Position numbers and translations under genes: made by a program | Origin: Corynebacterium ulcerans | GTDB lineage: Bacteria > Actinomycetota > Actinomycetes > Mycobacteriales > Mycobacteriaceae | DNA: 64,000 nt | Direction: 5' to 3' | Assembly: GCF_900187135.1 (NCBI RefSeq) | Contig: NZ_LT906443.1 | Location: 1,364,001 to 1,428,000, forward strand | Shown: positions 44,440-53,469 of the stretch, in pieces | Layout of the letters: the number at the start of each line of letters is the position of its first letter | Numbering within the stretch: position 1 is the stretch's first letter | The notes under the pieces: model-generated | What the model was told of the DNA's origin: nothing | Database searches by the model: none | Seen by the model: the letters and a program-made list of their open reading frames with translations, nothing else

Positions 44440-45717
44440 ATGTTGACGCCTCGTATTAGATTCAAAAGCATGAAACCCCATGTGATTCAAATCCTTACGT
44501 TGCTCCGCGTCAGCCTGCACCTCATGTTCGCCGCGCTGCTTGGTTTTGGAATCATCCGCTTCGCCCTTAACCCAGAGTCCGACTCACCGTGGAAACCGTC
44601 AATCATCGCCCTAGCACTAGTACTGGGCGCCTTTTACATGTTTGGGACCGCCTGGGAAAACCGTTTTGCCCGTGGCGATAACATCAAAGACCCCATGCCC
44701 CTGAGTGGTTGGTGGATGCTCGCAATCACATTGATATGGGCGCTTTTGATGGGGGCGTCGGGCAGCTTCACATGGCTAATGTTTCCGCTGATGTTTATTG
44801 CACTCAACCTGCTACCCGGAATCCGTGGTGTGCTAGGAGTGCTAACACTGCTGGGGATTGCCACCGTTATTCCCTGGATAGCCCGGCCAGAAGACTGGAC
44901 ACTAGGGCAGTTATTCGGCCCCATAATCGGAGCTTGTTTTAGCGTCGCGGTCTATTACGGTTACTACGTTTTAAACCAAGATGCCATGCACTATCGGCAA
45001 GTGGCTGCCGAATTACTCGCCGCACAACGAGATCTTGCAGCCTCAGAACATCAGTCAGGGCGTCTTGAGGAACGCGAACGATTATCGCGGGAAATCCACG
45101 ACACCGTAGCCCAAGGGCTTAGCTCTATCGTTCTTTTATCCCGCGCCGCCCACGGACATCTAGAGCGTGGAGAGCTAGAGAATGTTCACCAGCAGCTCAC
45201 TGTCATTGAGAAGCAAGCAGGGGAGAGCCTCGCTGAGGCACGACGATTTGTTCGCGATCTCGCGGCTCCATCATTGGGCGACTCACTTTCTACAGCTCTT
45301 CGAGGTGTTATCAACGGCATCCGCGAGAAGCAAGCAGCACTTGGCTGTCCCATCGACGCTCACCTTGAGCTCGTAGGCGATGCAGAGACAAGCCTCCCCG
45401 AACCAGTTACTCGCACTGCACTGCGAGTAGCCCAAGAAGGGCTCAACAACGTTGTTAAACATGCCCAGGCCAGTAAAGCAGTGGTCACGCTTGGGATATG
45501 GGAGGATGAAGTCAGCATTGATGTTGTAGACAATGGATTAGGATTCGACACCACACGCCTTGACGCCTCCGGAGAACAAACCGAAGGGGGTTTTGGGCTC
45601 GAGGGTCTTAAAAAACGCATATCCACCGTTGGCGGCACTCTCGTGATTGAATCAGATGAGTACGGCACTGCATTGGCTTGCCGTATCCCGCTCACCAGCC
45701 GTAGGGAGACCCAATGA
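44440..45717 (+). CDS. chrS: Sensor histidine kinase, ChrS-like (NarL-type system)
   Basis: A 425-residue kinase from ATG 44440, with GGGGG upstream; GTG 44434 is a possible alternative. Five to six N-terminal membrane helices, without a sizeable extracellular domain, precede a HisKA_3 dimerisation domain with the phospho-accepting His220 in REIHDTVAQGL. A HATPase domain follows (VAQEGLNNVVKHAQA and DNGLGFD). A membrane-embedded sensor of this shape is what ChrS/HrrS haem sensors have. It overlaps chrA by 4 bp and diverges from the surface-protein gene. The haem ligand is inferred from context with the HrtBA-like exporter. Confidence 0.75.
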   Translation: MLTPRIRFKSMKPHVIQILTLLRVSLHLMFAALLGFGIIRFALNPESDSPWKPSIIALALVLGAFYMFGTAWENRFARGDNIKDPMPLSGWWMLAITLIWALLMGASGSFTWLMFPLMFIALNLLPGIRGVLGVLTLLGIATVIPWIARPEDWTLGQLFGPIIGACFSVAVYYGYYVLNQDAMHYRQVAAELLAAQRDLAASEHQSGRLEERERLSREIHDTVAQGLSSIVLLSRAAHGHLERGELENVHQQLTVIEKQAGESLAEARRFVRDLAAPSLGDSLSTALRGVINGIREKQAALGCPIDAHLELVGDAETSLPEPVTRTALRVAQEGLNNVVKHAQASKAVVTLGIWEDEVSIDVVDNGLGFDTTRLDASGEQTEGGFGLEGLKKRISTVGGTLVIESDEYGTALACRIPLTSRRETQ

Positions 45718-46313
45718 TCCGCGTCATGCTTATCGATGACCACCCCGTCGTCCGAGCCGGATTACGCACAATACTCGATAGCTTTGAAGACATCTCCGTT
45801 GTCGCAGAAGCCAGCAATGGCGCCAACATAGATACCGAGGGAATCGACGTCGTTGTCACAGATATCCAAATGCCGGGAACCGATGGCATCAGCCTTACCC
45901 GCGCGCTTGCCGCTGCCGGAGGACCTCCTGTGCTCATCCTGACTACCTATGACACAGAAGCAGATATTCTCGCAGCGGTTGAGGCCGGCGCCATGGGCTA
46001 CCTCCTCAAAGATGCACCTGAGGCGGCACTGCATGATGCAGTGGTGGCAACATTTGAAGGCCGACGCACGTTGGCTCCAGAAGTAGCCAACGCGCTCATG
46101 CAACGCGTGAGCAAACCGCGACAGGCTCTATCCACCCGAGAAATCGAGATTCTTCAGAACCTAGAGCAAGGTCTATCCAACCGACAACTGGCGGCAAAAC
46201 TCTTTATTTCTGAAGCAACGGTGAAGACGCATCTCGTGCATATCTACGCCAAACTAGGCGTAGATAACCGAACAGCAGCCATCACCGCGGCTCGACAGCA
46301 ACGACTTATCTAG
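45714..46313 (+). CDS. chrA: Response regulator, ChrA-like (LuxR/NarL output domain)
   Basis: A 199-residue regulator with a receiver domain (acidic pocket Asp8/Asp9, phospho-acceptor Asp50 in VVTDIQMP, and conserved Lys in YLLKDAP) and a LuxR-type helix-turn-helix (ALSTREIEILQNLEQGLSN to ISEATVKTHL, ~135-195). It is translationally coupled to the kinase (ATGA overlap). Its stop codon overlaps the convergent 46310 gene (CTAG). In the recalled C. diphtheriae system ChrA activates hrtAB and the haem oxygenase gene and represses hemA in response to haem. The nearby dyads at 41590-41607 are candidate targets. Confidence 0.78.
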   Translation: MIRVMLIDDHPVVRAGLRTILDSFEDISVVAEASNGANIDTEGIDVVVTDIQMPGTDGISLTRALAAAGGPPVLILTTYDTEADILAAVEAGAMGYLLKDAPEAALHDAVVATFEGRRTLAPEVANALMQRVSKPRQALSTREIEILQNLEQGLSNRQLAAKLFISEATVKTHLVHIYAKLGVDNRTAAITAARQQRLI

Positions 46314-47344
46314 CTCAGTGCTATCTTTCCAATAGCAATCGGACCAGCAAAGACGTCCTGCACGCCATGAATACCGTGAACAATCCCCACCTCCCGGCGC
46401 TGCATGATGTCTTTGCCCACGTTGGCAGACGTCGATACATCAAGGGTGAGGGCCCATGTCCCATTACCCCGCGGCTCTAACCATGGGTTTGCTGCCGCTA
46501 TCTCTACCACGTTATATTTCGCGGTCGCCGTTATAGTTCCACGGAAGCGAATAATACCGTCGTTGCCCTGTGCCTCATTTTTGCTAAAAGCCACGTCGTT
46601 ACCGGCGAACAGTGCGCCGTCGGCAAGCGCTACGCCTCCACCCGCCGCGGTTGTGACTTTCTTGAGGAGATCAGCAGAAAAACGCAGATCAGGGGTAGGT
46701 GCCGCCGGGGTATTCGGCCCAGGTTCCGGCGAGTAGGGAATCGGAACGTAAAATTCCTCCGCCGGATTGACCGATCCCGCGGCAGCATACACATACACTC
46801 CCCAGTTGTTGCCGGGAACAGTCTCGGGAGGATCCACAACCAGACGAGCATGGAAACTCCCATCCGGGTTCATCCGTTGGGATTCCCTTGCGATGGAACG
46901 ACGAAAATCAAAAGGAATAGTCGGTATAGCGTCAAGCGTCCCATCGGGCATAACCCAAGCCATCCGGTTATGAGGATGTTTACGCGCGCTACTGGGAGCC
47001 CCCTCGCTTGGCTTCCACGCGTCGGGAAAAGCGCTGTACAAAGCATAGACACCATTAGGAACACCGGGAGGTATGGGAATTGGGAAGCCTCCACGGTTAG
47101 CGTGCGGGCTGAAACCAGTACCGTGCACAACGATGACGTCACCCCGATGAACAGGACCGCGGAGTGGTTTTCCTGCTTCATCGGTCACAGTAATGCGCGG
47201 TGACTCTACAACTGGCTCAGAGGAAAAGAGCGAAGGATTGTCCGGAATTGTAGGCATCGCTACAGCAATCCCATGGGAAGAAAAACAGAGACATGTTGCC
47301 ACGCCCACAAGGAGGGCTTTTCGACGACTATAGGAGGGGATCAT
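46310..47344 (-). CDS. Iron-regulated secreted protein with HtaA-associated-type domains
   Basis: A 344-residue secreted protein from ATG 47344 (MIPSYSRRKALLVG), with signal peptide cleavage near AVAM. Residues ~45-205 read like the Ig-like domain that accompanies HtaA domains in actinobacteria: VVHGTGFSPHANRGG, then NPDGSFHARLVV and WGVYVYAAAGSVNPAEEFY. Residues ~235-340 (LLKKVTTAAGGG to TWALTLDVST) resemble a short or degenerate HtaA-like beta domain. No C-terminal helix or sorting motif is visible, so it is probably released. A strong DtxR box sits right before the start codon, with no clear ribosome site, suggesting a leaderless, iron-repressed gene. The domain naming is inference. Confidence 0.65.
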   Translation of the reverse strand: MIPSYSRRKALLVGVATCLCFSSHGIAVAMPTIPDNPSLFSSEPVVESPRITVTDEAGKPLRGPVHRGDVIVVHGTGFSPHANRGGFPIPIPPGVPNGVYALYSAFPDAWKPSEGAPSSARKHPHNRMAWVMPDGTLDAIPTIPFDFRRSIARESQRMNPDGSFHARLVVDPPETVPGNNWGVYVYAAAGSVNPAEEFYVPIPYSPEPGPNTPAAPTPDLRFSADLLKKVTTAAGGGVALADGALFAGNDVAFSKNEAQGNDGIIRFRGTITATAKYNVVEIAAANPWLEPRGNGTWALTLDVSTSANVGKDIMQRREVGIVHGIHGVQDVFAGPIAIGKIALS

Positions 47345-47348
47345 ATTT

Positions 47349-47367
47349 TTAGGATAGCCAAACCTAT
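47349..47367 (-). promoter_or_regulatory. DtxR iron box over the start region of the 46310 gene
   Basis: TTAGGATAGCCAAACCTAT matches TTAGGTTAGCCTAACCTAA at 16 of 19 positions. It is the best iron box in the window. It ends 4 bp before the start codon, where it would cover the -10 region of a leaderless transcript. Confidence 0.8.
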
Positions 47368-47450
47368 AGGATATGAAGTTATGGGATTGGCAACACCTAC
47401 GCCTTGCCAACGCCTCAATCCCCTATGTATTTTTTACAATCTTGTCCGGA

Positions 47451-48014
47451 TCACCCAAACGCTCTCCCAACCCCCACCAGCACTGCAAAAACTAGACCTA
47501 AGAGGATCGCTAGCCAGACCCACAAACGGAAAAATCTTGGACCCAACATCTTGGCAAATAGCGCCCCTACAAAAGCCCCCAGGGTATTCATCAGCAGGTC
47601 GTCAATATCTGAGTAGCCAAGCGAAAACAGAAACTGGCTCACCTCAATAGCAAGGCTAACTAGAAATCCTGTAAGCGTAGACCACAGCACCATACGTGTA
47701 CCAGCACCGCGCGACTGGTGGAACCACACATAGGCCAGCATTCCAAAGGGTACAAAGAAAGCAATGTTTCCCCCGTAGCCAAATACCGGAATAAACCAAT
47801 TGGAATTACTCATAACCTCGTTAAACGGCACCAATTCCACAGACCTATTGCGATGTGCTGCGGGATCCCACAAGTAACCAATGCGATAGAAAGCCTTCAA
47901 CATGGTCAATGAGACCATGACCGCCGAATAAACAATCAGCGCAACAAGAGCGAGTTTTCCCGGACCATGAGGTTGCGCAACATCATGTCCAGAAAATTTT
48001 TCACGTAGAGGCAT
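47451..48014 (-). CDS. VanZ-like membrane protein (copy 2)
   Basis: A 187-residue protein from ATG 48014 (MPLREKFSGHD); the frame is open further upstream to 48266, but that stretch lacks a start site and is unlike the family. It has four predicted helices and the same landmarks as copy 1: AAHRNRSVELVPF, GGNIAFFVPFGMLAY, LVSLAIEVSQF and YSDIDDLLMNTLGAFVGA. The two copies share order and motifs and are clear paralogues. It lies between the iron-regulated secreted gene and a small membrane protein. Role unknown. Confidence 0.75.
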   Translation of the reverse strand: MPLREKFSGHDVAQPHGPGKLALVALIVYSAVMVSLTMLKAFYRIGYLWDPAAHRNRSVELVPFNEVMSNSNWFIPVFGYGGNIAFFVPFGMLAYVWFHQSRGAGTRMVLWSTLTGFLVSLAIEVSQFLFSLGYSDIDDLLMNTLGAFVGALFAKMLGPRFFRLWVWLAILLGLVFAVLVGVGRAFG

Positions 48015-48341
48015 GCTTTTAAAGGTACGCAACCTACAAAAAAGGGGAGCGCTGTGAAACACACAGCACCCCCACGCAAGTCCGAGAACTGACTCCGAAT
48101 ATCTGCTTGAAGCGAGTAAGCAGCTCAATCGGTTAGCTGCAATAGAAGTAAAACCTTCAATATGCTCGAAAATTGAGGTATTCCCGATTAAGGAACCTAG
48201 TGCAGCACAGAGCATAGTGGCCCGGCACCCAATAAACACCATGCAACTCTGGGATATTTGGCCCATTCCTGTGACAAATATCTAGTTCAAGACATTCACA
48301 ACAACCGAGGAACACGTAAAAGAACAGAAGAAAGGAAAGAC

Positions 48342-48644
48342 ATGGACGCGGTAAGAGAAGAAAGACGTTCGCTTTGGGCTAAATCGGCCTCAATCTTGCT
48401 CTCAATATTTACTATTGCGTTTCCCTATATCTTTCCTTCCATTTTCCCAGAAGGAACGATGCCGTATTACATCATCACTATGCCTCTAGGGATCGTCGCT
48501 GGAATCTTTGCTTATCGTATTCGCTCATGGTGGCTTATAGTCCTGGCCATCGTTGCAGGATTATCCCCTCTATTGTTTGCTTGGATGCTCTGGTTCAGCA
48601 TCAACCTCATCAACCTAATAACAGACGTGCATCTAAGCAGTTAG
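48342..48644 (+). CDS. Small membrane protein, three helices, unknown function
   Basis: A 100-residue protein from ATG 48342, which has AAAGGAAA directly upstream; the frame could begin at 48258 but without a ribosome site. A charged N-terminus (MDAVREERRSLWAK) is followed by three predicted helices (ASILLSIFTIAFPYIF, YYIITMPLGIVAGIFAY and WLIVLAIVAGLSPLLFAWML). No family recognised. Confidence 0.65.
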   Translation: MDAVREERRSLWAKSASILLSIFTIAFPYIFPSIFPEGTMPYYIITMPLGIVAGIFAYRIRSWWLIVLAIVAGLSPLLFAWMLWFSINLINLITDVHLSS

Positions 48645-48984
48645 CTCCTAAAACTGGCCTGCCTTCATACTCCCGCTGTTCTAGTGATATGGCACCTAAA
48701 TAACTTTCTCCTGTCTGTTAATTCGTTCGAGTTTATCCTCGGAAATACGGCGCTGACGATGCTTATGGCTGTGAACTAAGGAAGTTATACGTACTGGCGA
48801 ACAGGAAAGCGCATGCCCGGGGCTGCCGTTTGGATCTCATATAGGCTCTGCGACCAAGCGCAAAGGCCGATGAGTGAAAACTCACCGGCCTTCTAGTCAT
48901 ATTTTTGAAGTACGTCAGGTTTTTCGTTTTCAAAGATCAAACTACTCGTGACAAAACACCTGAGCACCCCCACCAACTCATATT
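48645..48984. other. 340-bp intergenic stretch
   Basis: Nothing coding is visible. Its main content is a hairpin, AAGGCCGATGAG (48863-48874) with CTCACCGGCCTT (48881-48892), one mismatch, which probably terminates the minus-strand surface-protein gene ending at 48985 and perhaps also the gene ending at 48644. Confidence 0.6.
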
Positions 48985-51900
48985 TTAGAGTTCTTCTGCG
49001 CCTTTCATCCGGCGGTAGCCAATCGCCGCGAATCCTACGCCGACAAAAAGCATCGCCAATGCAAGTGCTATCTCAGGAGAAGCACCCGTGTTTGCCAGCA
49101 AGCTCTTTACACCCTTTTTAGGAGCGTTGTCGTTTTTGGCTAGAGCAGCTGTTTTAGAACCCTGGGTTCCTTTAGACGATGAGGAAGTGCCCTGTGCGCC
49201 TGTGGAGCTACTGCCGGACGTAGCCCGAATGGCCCCTTCACCGCCTACCTCAAAGACAATCGTCTCCCAGTTAGTCGCAGTTTCTCCGCTTGCAACCAAG
49301 CCAATGTTGATTGCCTTGCCATCAGAAGTCATGGCTTGCGTAGAGGTGCCCGACCCATTGGACACTGCACGCATCTTGATTTTGTACGTGCCAGGCTTGG
49401 TAAAGAACCAGTCAGCATGCTCATGGAATGGTTCTTCACGATCAATCACTGCTTTGCCACTAGAATCCGCAAGCTTAATCAGATCATTGGACAGGCTCGG
49501 AAGATGCCCAGCCCACCACTGTGCACCGTCTGGCATCGACTCTGGCTCAATCTCAATGTTCATTCCCTTGGGGAACGCATTGCGCACCTTGTTGGTGTCA
49601 AAGCCCGGCCACACCGCGTTGTGATCTTGAGTGTTGGGCAAGTAATAAACGTGGTCGCCCTTCTTTCCTAGGAATGCGGTGTCATCGTTCTCAGGGATGC
49701 CACGGTTACCCTTTTCACCGATGGTAAATCGGCGATTTTCTCCGACAATCAGCGCAACCTTATCCGGATGGTCAAGGTTATGCCCACCATCAGAGGTGGC
49801 GTCGTGTTCCCGCTTTACATCGTCGCCAATGTAGAAGCCCAGTTTTCCGTCAACAAACGCCGGGCCGAAGTCTAGGTGGCCGTCGACAAGCTCACGACGT
49901 CCATCGCTTCGGTCTTTCTTAGCGACGGGCTTAGAGGTAGGACGCGCCGAGGAATCTTGCTTGGGGGAGGTGGTGTTCGAGTCACCGGTCGTACCCCTAT
50001 CCGGCTTACCCGGTTTCTGAGCCTCAGACCCTGGGGTGTTGCCAGCAGAGGCGTTAGAATCGCGCACGTCAAAGGTGAGAGTTACCGGCTTGCTCACCTC
50101 GTCCCAATCGTCTTTGACCACCACGTCCATCGTGTACTTACCTGGCTTGGTAAACACCCAGTTGAGGTGACGATGAGTTGACCCCTCCGCCTTGTACGCA
50201 CGCTTCCCTGTGTAGTCTCCGATCCGGTTCTCGGACGAGTGAGCATCGCCGCTGTATGCGACCCATTTTCCGCCTTGAGGCGTGGACTTCGGTGTTATCG
50301 TGAACTCGTAATCGCCCTCAGTCTCAGCGTAGATCTCCTCGGTGCTAAAGCCCGGCCATACAAGACCGGTTTTTTGAACCTCCGGCAAAACATACACCCG
50401 CTCGCCCTTCTTGGCGATGTCTTTTATGTCTTCTTTCAGCGCAGTTTTTGCCGATTGCGGCACCACAAACGTCACCGAATTAGGATCGCGCAGAATGGCT
50501 TTGGAACTGTGCTGACCGCTTTCGTCTTTAACCACCACGGCCAAGGTGCCGTCGATCTCCTTGGGTGAAATATCCACGTGTCCTTTGGAAATTTCGACCT
50601 TTTTCTCGCTCAGAGTTCCCGATGAAGCCTCAGACTCTTCATCATTTTCAGGCTTCTTGGGGTTCGGCTTAGACGGCTGCTCCGTCTTTGGCTCTTCAGA
50701 ACTTTCATCGTTCTCATCGAGGTCTTCATCTTCCGCCGAATCCTCAGAATCCTCCGTGGTTTTTCCACTACCAAACTTAACGGTAGTCTCCTCGAGCGGC
50801 CGATACTTCCCCTTGTAGGAATCGATGAGAGTTGCTTTGCCTGGAGCTTCAGTGCGCGAGCTTGGGACAATATCTAATAGCAGCTGGTAGTTATCGCCCT
50901 CACATCCATCAACATCCTGCCAACTGGTTCGATTACCGGGAGCGCTAGTAAACGTGATGGGACATTCAGCGGCGCGATCCTTAGGTACGCTCGTGAATTC
51001 TTTCCCAGACTCCTTCTCATAGTATCCACCCACCGCATTGACAGTCAGGGTGTCATCTTGAGGCTCTACCGTGAGGTCCATGCTTACAGTGTCTTTGTGA
51101 AGCTCGCTCGTTGAGACTGCAACATCCAGGCTTGTCGGTGTGATGTCCTCTAGATCGAACTTCTCAAGCTCCTCGTCTTTCTGAGGCTCGGGGAACTCGC
51201 CTTTTTCTTCCGTTGAGTGTGATTCTTCACCGGTCGCATGCTCGAGCTCTTCGGATACCCACGCAGGACTCTGAGAACCTTCACCTGGGATATAAACAAC
51301 TTGGAACTTGGATTTCAGCCCGCCGATCATCTCCGACCACGTAGCCTTGCCCTCTTTCACGGGAACCTCGGCCAAGTAGTAGCCGTCGATATAGAAAACG
51401 GCATGTCCGGAGTCTTTGGTGTTTCCAGTTGTAAAGTCCAGCTTGGTTAACAGGTCTTTATCTGTTCCACCGGATTTACCGGTATCGGGAGACATGGTGA
51501 ACTCGGGCTTGAAGCTCTCCGACGCATCGTCGTTCGCAGAGCCCGAAGCCTCATAGGCTTCTTTTACATCCCCCAACTGCGCATCAGCCGGATTTGAGCC
51601 GCCCACCTGCCAAATAAGTTTCTGCGGTTCAGAGGCTATAAATTCTCCATCTGTTCCCCGTGCAGAAGCTCGGTAGCTAATCTCATATCTACCAGGCCGG
51701 GTAAAAGTGGTGGCATTGTGCGTATGCGTTCCTTTTTCTACCCATGTGGAACGGTACCCAGCATCATGCGAGGACCATAAGCGTTGAACTGGAACATCCT
51801 CGCCGCTGTACATGAAGAGTTCCATCTTGCCTGGGCCATTAAAATCTACGATGTCCAGGTTGAAGGACTCATCACGGAACTTCTCAGTAGGAAGCTCGAT

Positions 51901-52287
51901 CGAGGCTCCAAAGCCCGCCCAAATGGGCATGCCGTCAGAAGGGGAGCCGTGCGCGGGACCCCCGTAGTACATGAGCTGGCCTTCTTCCCCTAAGAATTTT
52001 AGGCGCTCGTCATCTGGAACATTCCATGCATAGAGTCCGCGATCAACTTTTCCTTTACTGACCCAGTTGATTGTTTTCTCTATCGGAATCATTCCGCTGC
52101 TCTTTGAGACCAGAGAAAAATTGTTGTCTTGCCACACCGCATGCGGTGAATCAACATGCACTTGGGTACGAACGGTGAGGGAATCGTTCGAGTCTGCGTT
52201 CGCGGAGGGAACGGGGATGACGCTTGAAGCGATAAGCCCACCGACGGCTAAAAAGCCCAGGCAGGCTGCCGATATTCTTCTAGGCAC
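48985..52287 (-). CDS. Very large surface protein, choice-of-anchor M type, three modules, LANTG sorting signal
   Basis: An 1100-residue exported protein from GTG 52287 (signal peptide ending near SANA). Three modules carry the H-x-H-x-x-W/T-x-F-x-x-PG-x-Y motif: THNATTFTRPGRYEISYRA (~190), HRHLNWVFTKPGKYTMDV (~715) and HEHADWFFTKPGTYKIKM (~985). Modules 2 and 3 open with GHVDI and GHLDF blocks. They are separated by acidic or Pro/Ser/Lys spacers (~355-380, ~515-575 and ~755-800). LANTG, a helix (EIALALAMLFVGVGFAAIGY) and a basic RRMKG tail form a sortase signal. Relative of the 847-residue protein at 41708. An upstream Zur/Fur-like operator suggests metal control. Ligand unknown; the histidines could bind metal. 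Confidence 0.75.
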   Translation of the reverse strand: MPRRISAACLGFLAVGGLIASSVIPVPSANADSNDSLTVRTQVHVDSPHAVWQDNNFSLVSKSSGMIPIEKTINWVSKGKVDRGLYAWNVPDDERLKFLGEEGQLMYYGGPAHGSPSDGMPIWAGFGASIELPTEKFRDESFNLDIVDFNGPGKMELFMYSGEDVPVQRLWSSHDAGYRSTWVEKGTHTHNATTFTRPGRYEISYRASARGTDGEFIASEPQKLIWQVGGSNPADAQLGDVKEAYEASGSANDDASESFKPEFTMSPDTGKSGGTDKDLLTKLDFTTGNTKDSGHAVFYIDGYYLAEVPVKEGKATWSEMIGGLKSKFQVVYIPGEGSQSPAWVSEELEHATGEESHSTEEKGEFPEPQKDEELEKFDLEDITPTSLDVAVSTSELHKDTVSMDLTVEPQDDTLTVNAVGGYYEKESGKEFTSVPKDRAAECPITFTSAPGNRTSWQDVDGCEGDNYQLLLDIVPSSRTEAPGKATLIDSYKGKYRPLEETTVKFGSGKTTEDSEDSAEDEDLDENDESSEEPKTEQPSKPNPKKPENDEESEASSGTLSEKKVEISKGHVDISPKEIDGTLAVVVKDESGQHSSKAILRDPNSVTFVVPQSAKTALKEDIKDIAKKGERVYVLPEVQKTGLVWPGFSTEEIYAETEGDYEFTITPKSTPQGGKWVAYSGDAHSSENRIGDYTGKRAYKAEGSTHRHLNWVFTKPGKYTMDVVVKDDWDEVSKPVTLTFDVRDSNASAGNTPGSEAQKPGKPDRGTTGDSNTTSPKQDSSARPTSKPVAKKDRSDGRRELVDGHLDFGPAFVDGKLGFYIGDDVKREHDATSDGGHNLDHPDKVALIVGENRRFTIGEKGNRGIPENDDTAFLGKKGDHVYYLPNTQDHNAVWPGFDTNKVRNAFPKGMNIEIEPESMPDGAQWWAGHLPSLSNDLIKLADSSGKAVIDREEPFHEHADWFFTKPGTYKIKMRAVSNGSGTSTQAMTSDGKAINIGLVASGETATNWETIVFEVGGEGAIRATSGSSSTGAQGTSSSSKGTQGSKTAALAKNDNAPKKGVKSLLANTGASPEIALALAMLFVGVGFAAIGYRRMKGAEEL

Positions 52288-52677
52288 GGGGGATCCTTTG
52301 TTAAGTTATTGAAAACAACACCCTTTAAGCTAATGAGAATCATTTTCTACGTCAACATCCTCCCCATAAGAGGGAGAGATCACCTGAAACATCAGCTCTC
52401 GCTGCCCCTCACAAGACAGCTCCGCACGTGAAGCCATCTCATTCCACCCCTTGTAAAACACCAATAATTGACAACACAACAACCCCACTGCCCGCCCCTA
52501 CATCTCACATAACCTAAGCGTGCCGACGTACCCGTCCTCACTACTGCCGCACTTCCTCCATGCCCGCCGTTACCGCCTCCTTATATAGAGGCGGCTTCTA
52601 CAGATAAACGAAGAAAACGGTTCTAGGTTCTCGCGCCAACTAAGCCAACTAAACCAACTCAGCCAAGCAGATACGGC
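52288..52677. other. 390-bp intergenic region upstream of the 1100-residue protein
   Basis: It contains the promoter and Zur/Fur-like site of the surface protein (52332-52349) at the left. At 52573-52594 a stem CCGCCTC/GAGGCGG with an 8-nt loop lies 84 bp after the nagB stop and may end the nan/nag transcript, although it has no clear U-run. No ORF. Confidence 0.5.
52332..52349. promoter_or_regulatory. Zur/Fur-like operator upstream of the 1100-residue surface protein
   Basis: AATGAGAATCATTTTCTA is a near-palindrome (TGAGAAT-C-ATTTTCT, with one G/T wobble-type mismatch and one further mismatch) of the TGA-AAT-ATT-TCA form used by Fur-family repressors, including actinobacterial Zur. It lies 45 bp upstream of the start codon. 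Confidence 0.5.
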
Positions 52678-53457
52678 TTAAAACTTCTGCCATTCTGGCT
52701 TATTGGCCAATGCATAGTTGTAGTACTCAGTGTTTTCGAGCTTGCTAGCAGCTGCTTCATCCAAAAGCACGGTTACATGCTTATGCATTTGCAGGGCCGA
52801 AGCAGGGACCATTGCACTGACGGGTCCCTCCACCATCGCCTTGACTGCGTCGGCCTTGTTCTCACCAAAGGCCAACATGACAAGATGTCCAGCTTCACAG
52901 ATTGTGCCGATACCCTGAGTCATCACATGATGCGGCACTTGAGATTCATCGTTATCAAAGAACCGTGAATTGTCTCGTACGGTGTCCGGGTGCAAGGTCT
53001 TAATGCGGGTACGGCTTACCAAAGATGATGTCGGCTCATTGAACGCAATGTGACCGTCGGTTCCGATACCCAGCACCTGGACATCTACACCGCCTGCATC
53101 GCGTATCGACTGATCGTAAGCATCAGCGGCAGCACTTGGGTTTTCCGCTGTGCCATCGGGGCTATGAACGGCAGCATCGTCGATATCCACATGAGACGTG
53201 ATCTCCCGACGAATAGTCTGGTAATACGTCTGCTCGTGGTCGCGAGGCAAACCCACATACTCATCCAAAAGGAATGCCTGGCATTGAGCAAAGGATAATC
53301 CTTCCTCCCGGTGCCTGCGCGCCAGCTCAGCATAGGTGCTGCCCGGCGTTGAACCAGTAGCCAGTCCTAGGGTCTTTCCCTGCCTGATATATCCCTCAAA
53401 AATGTCCGCAGCGATAATTGCCGCTTCTTTGTGGGTGGGAGTAATGACGATTTCCAT
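52678..53457 (-). CDS. nagB: Glucosamine-6-phosphate deaminase
   Basis: A 259-residue enzyme converting glucosamine-6-P to fructose-6-P and ammonia, the last step of the amino-sugar pathway encoded here. Motifs: [19 protein letters not shown] (phosphate loop, ~37-55), [19 protein letters not shown] and the lid-type segment near SRFFDNDE. It has the length of the monofunctional bacterial family. It is last in the leftward nanR-nanK-nanE-nagA-nagB arm, 12 bp after nagA. Confidence 0.95.
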   Translation of the reverse strand: MEIVITPTHKEAAIIAADIFEGYIRQGKTLGLATGSTPGSTYAELARRHREEGLSFAQCQAFLLDEYVGLPRDHEQTYYQTIRREITSHVDIDDAAVHSPDGTAENPSAAADAYDQSIRDAGGVDVQVLGIGTDGHIAFNEPTSSLVSRTRIKTLHPDTVRDNSRFFDNDESQVPHHVMTQGIGTICEAGHLVMLAFGENKADAVKAMVEGPVSAMVPASALQMHKHVTVLLDEAAASKLENTEYYNYALANKPEWQKF

Positions 53458-53469
53458 GGTTACTGTCTC

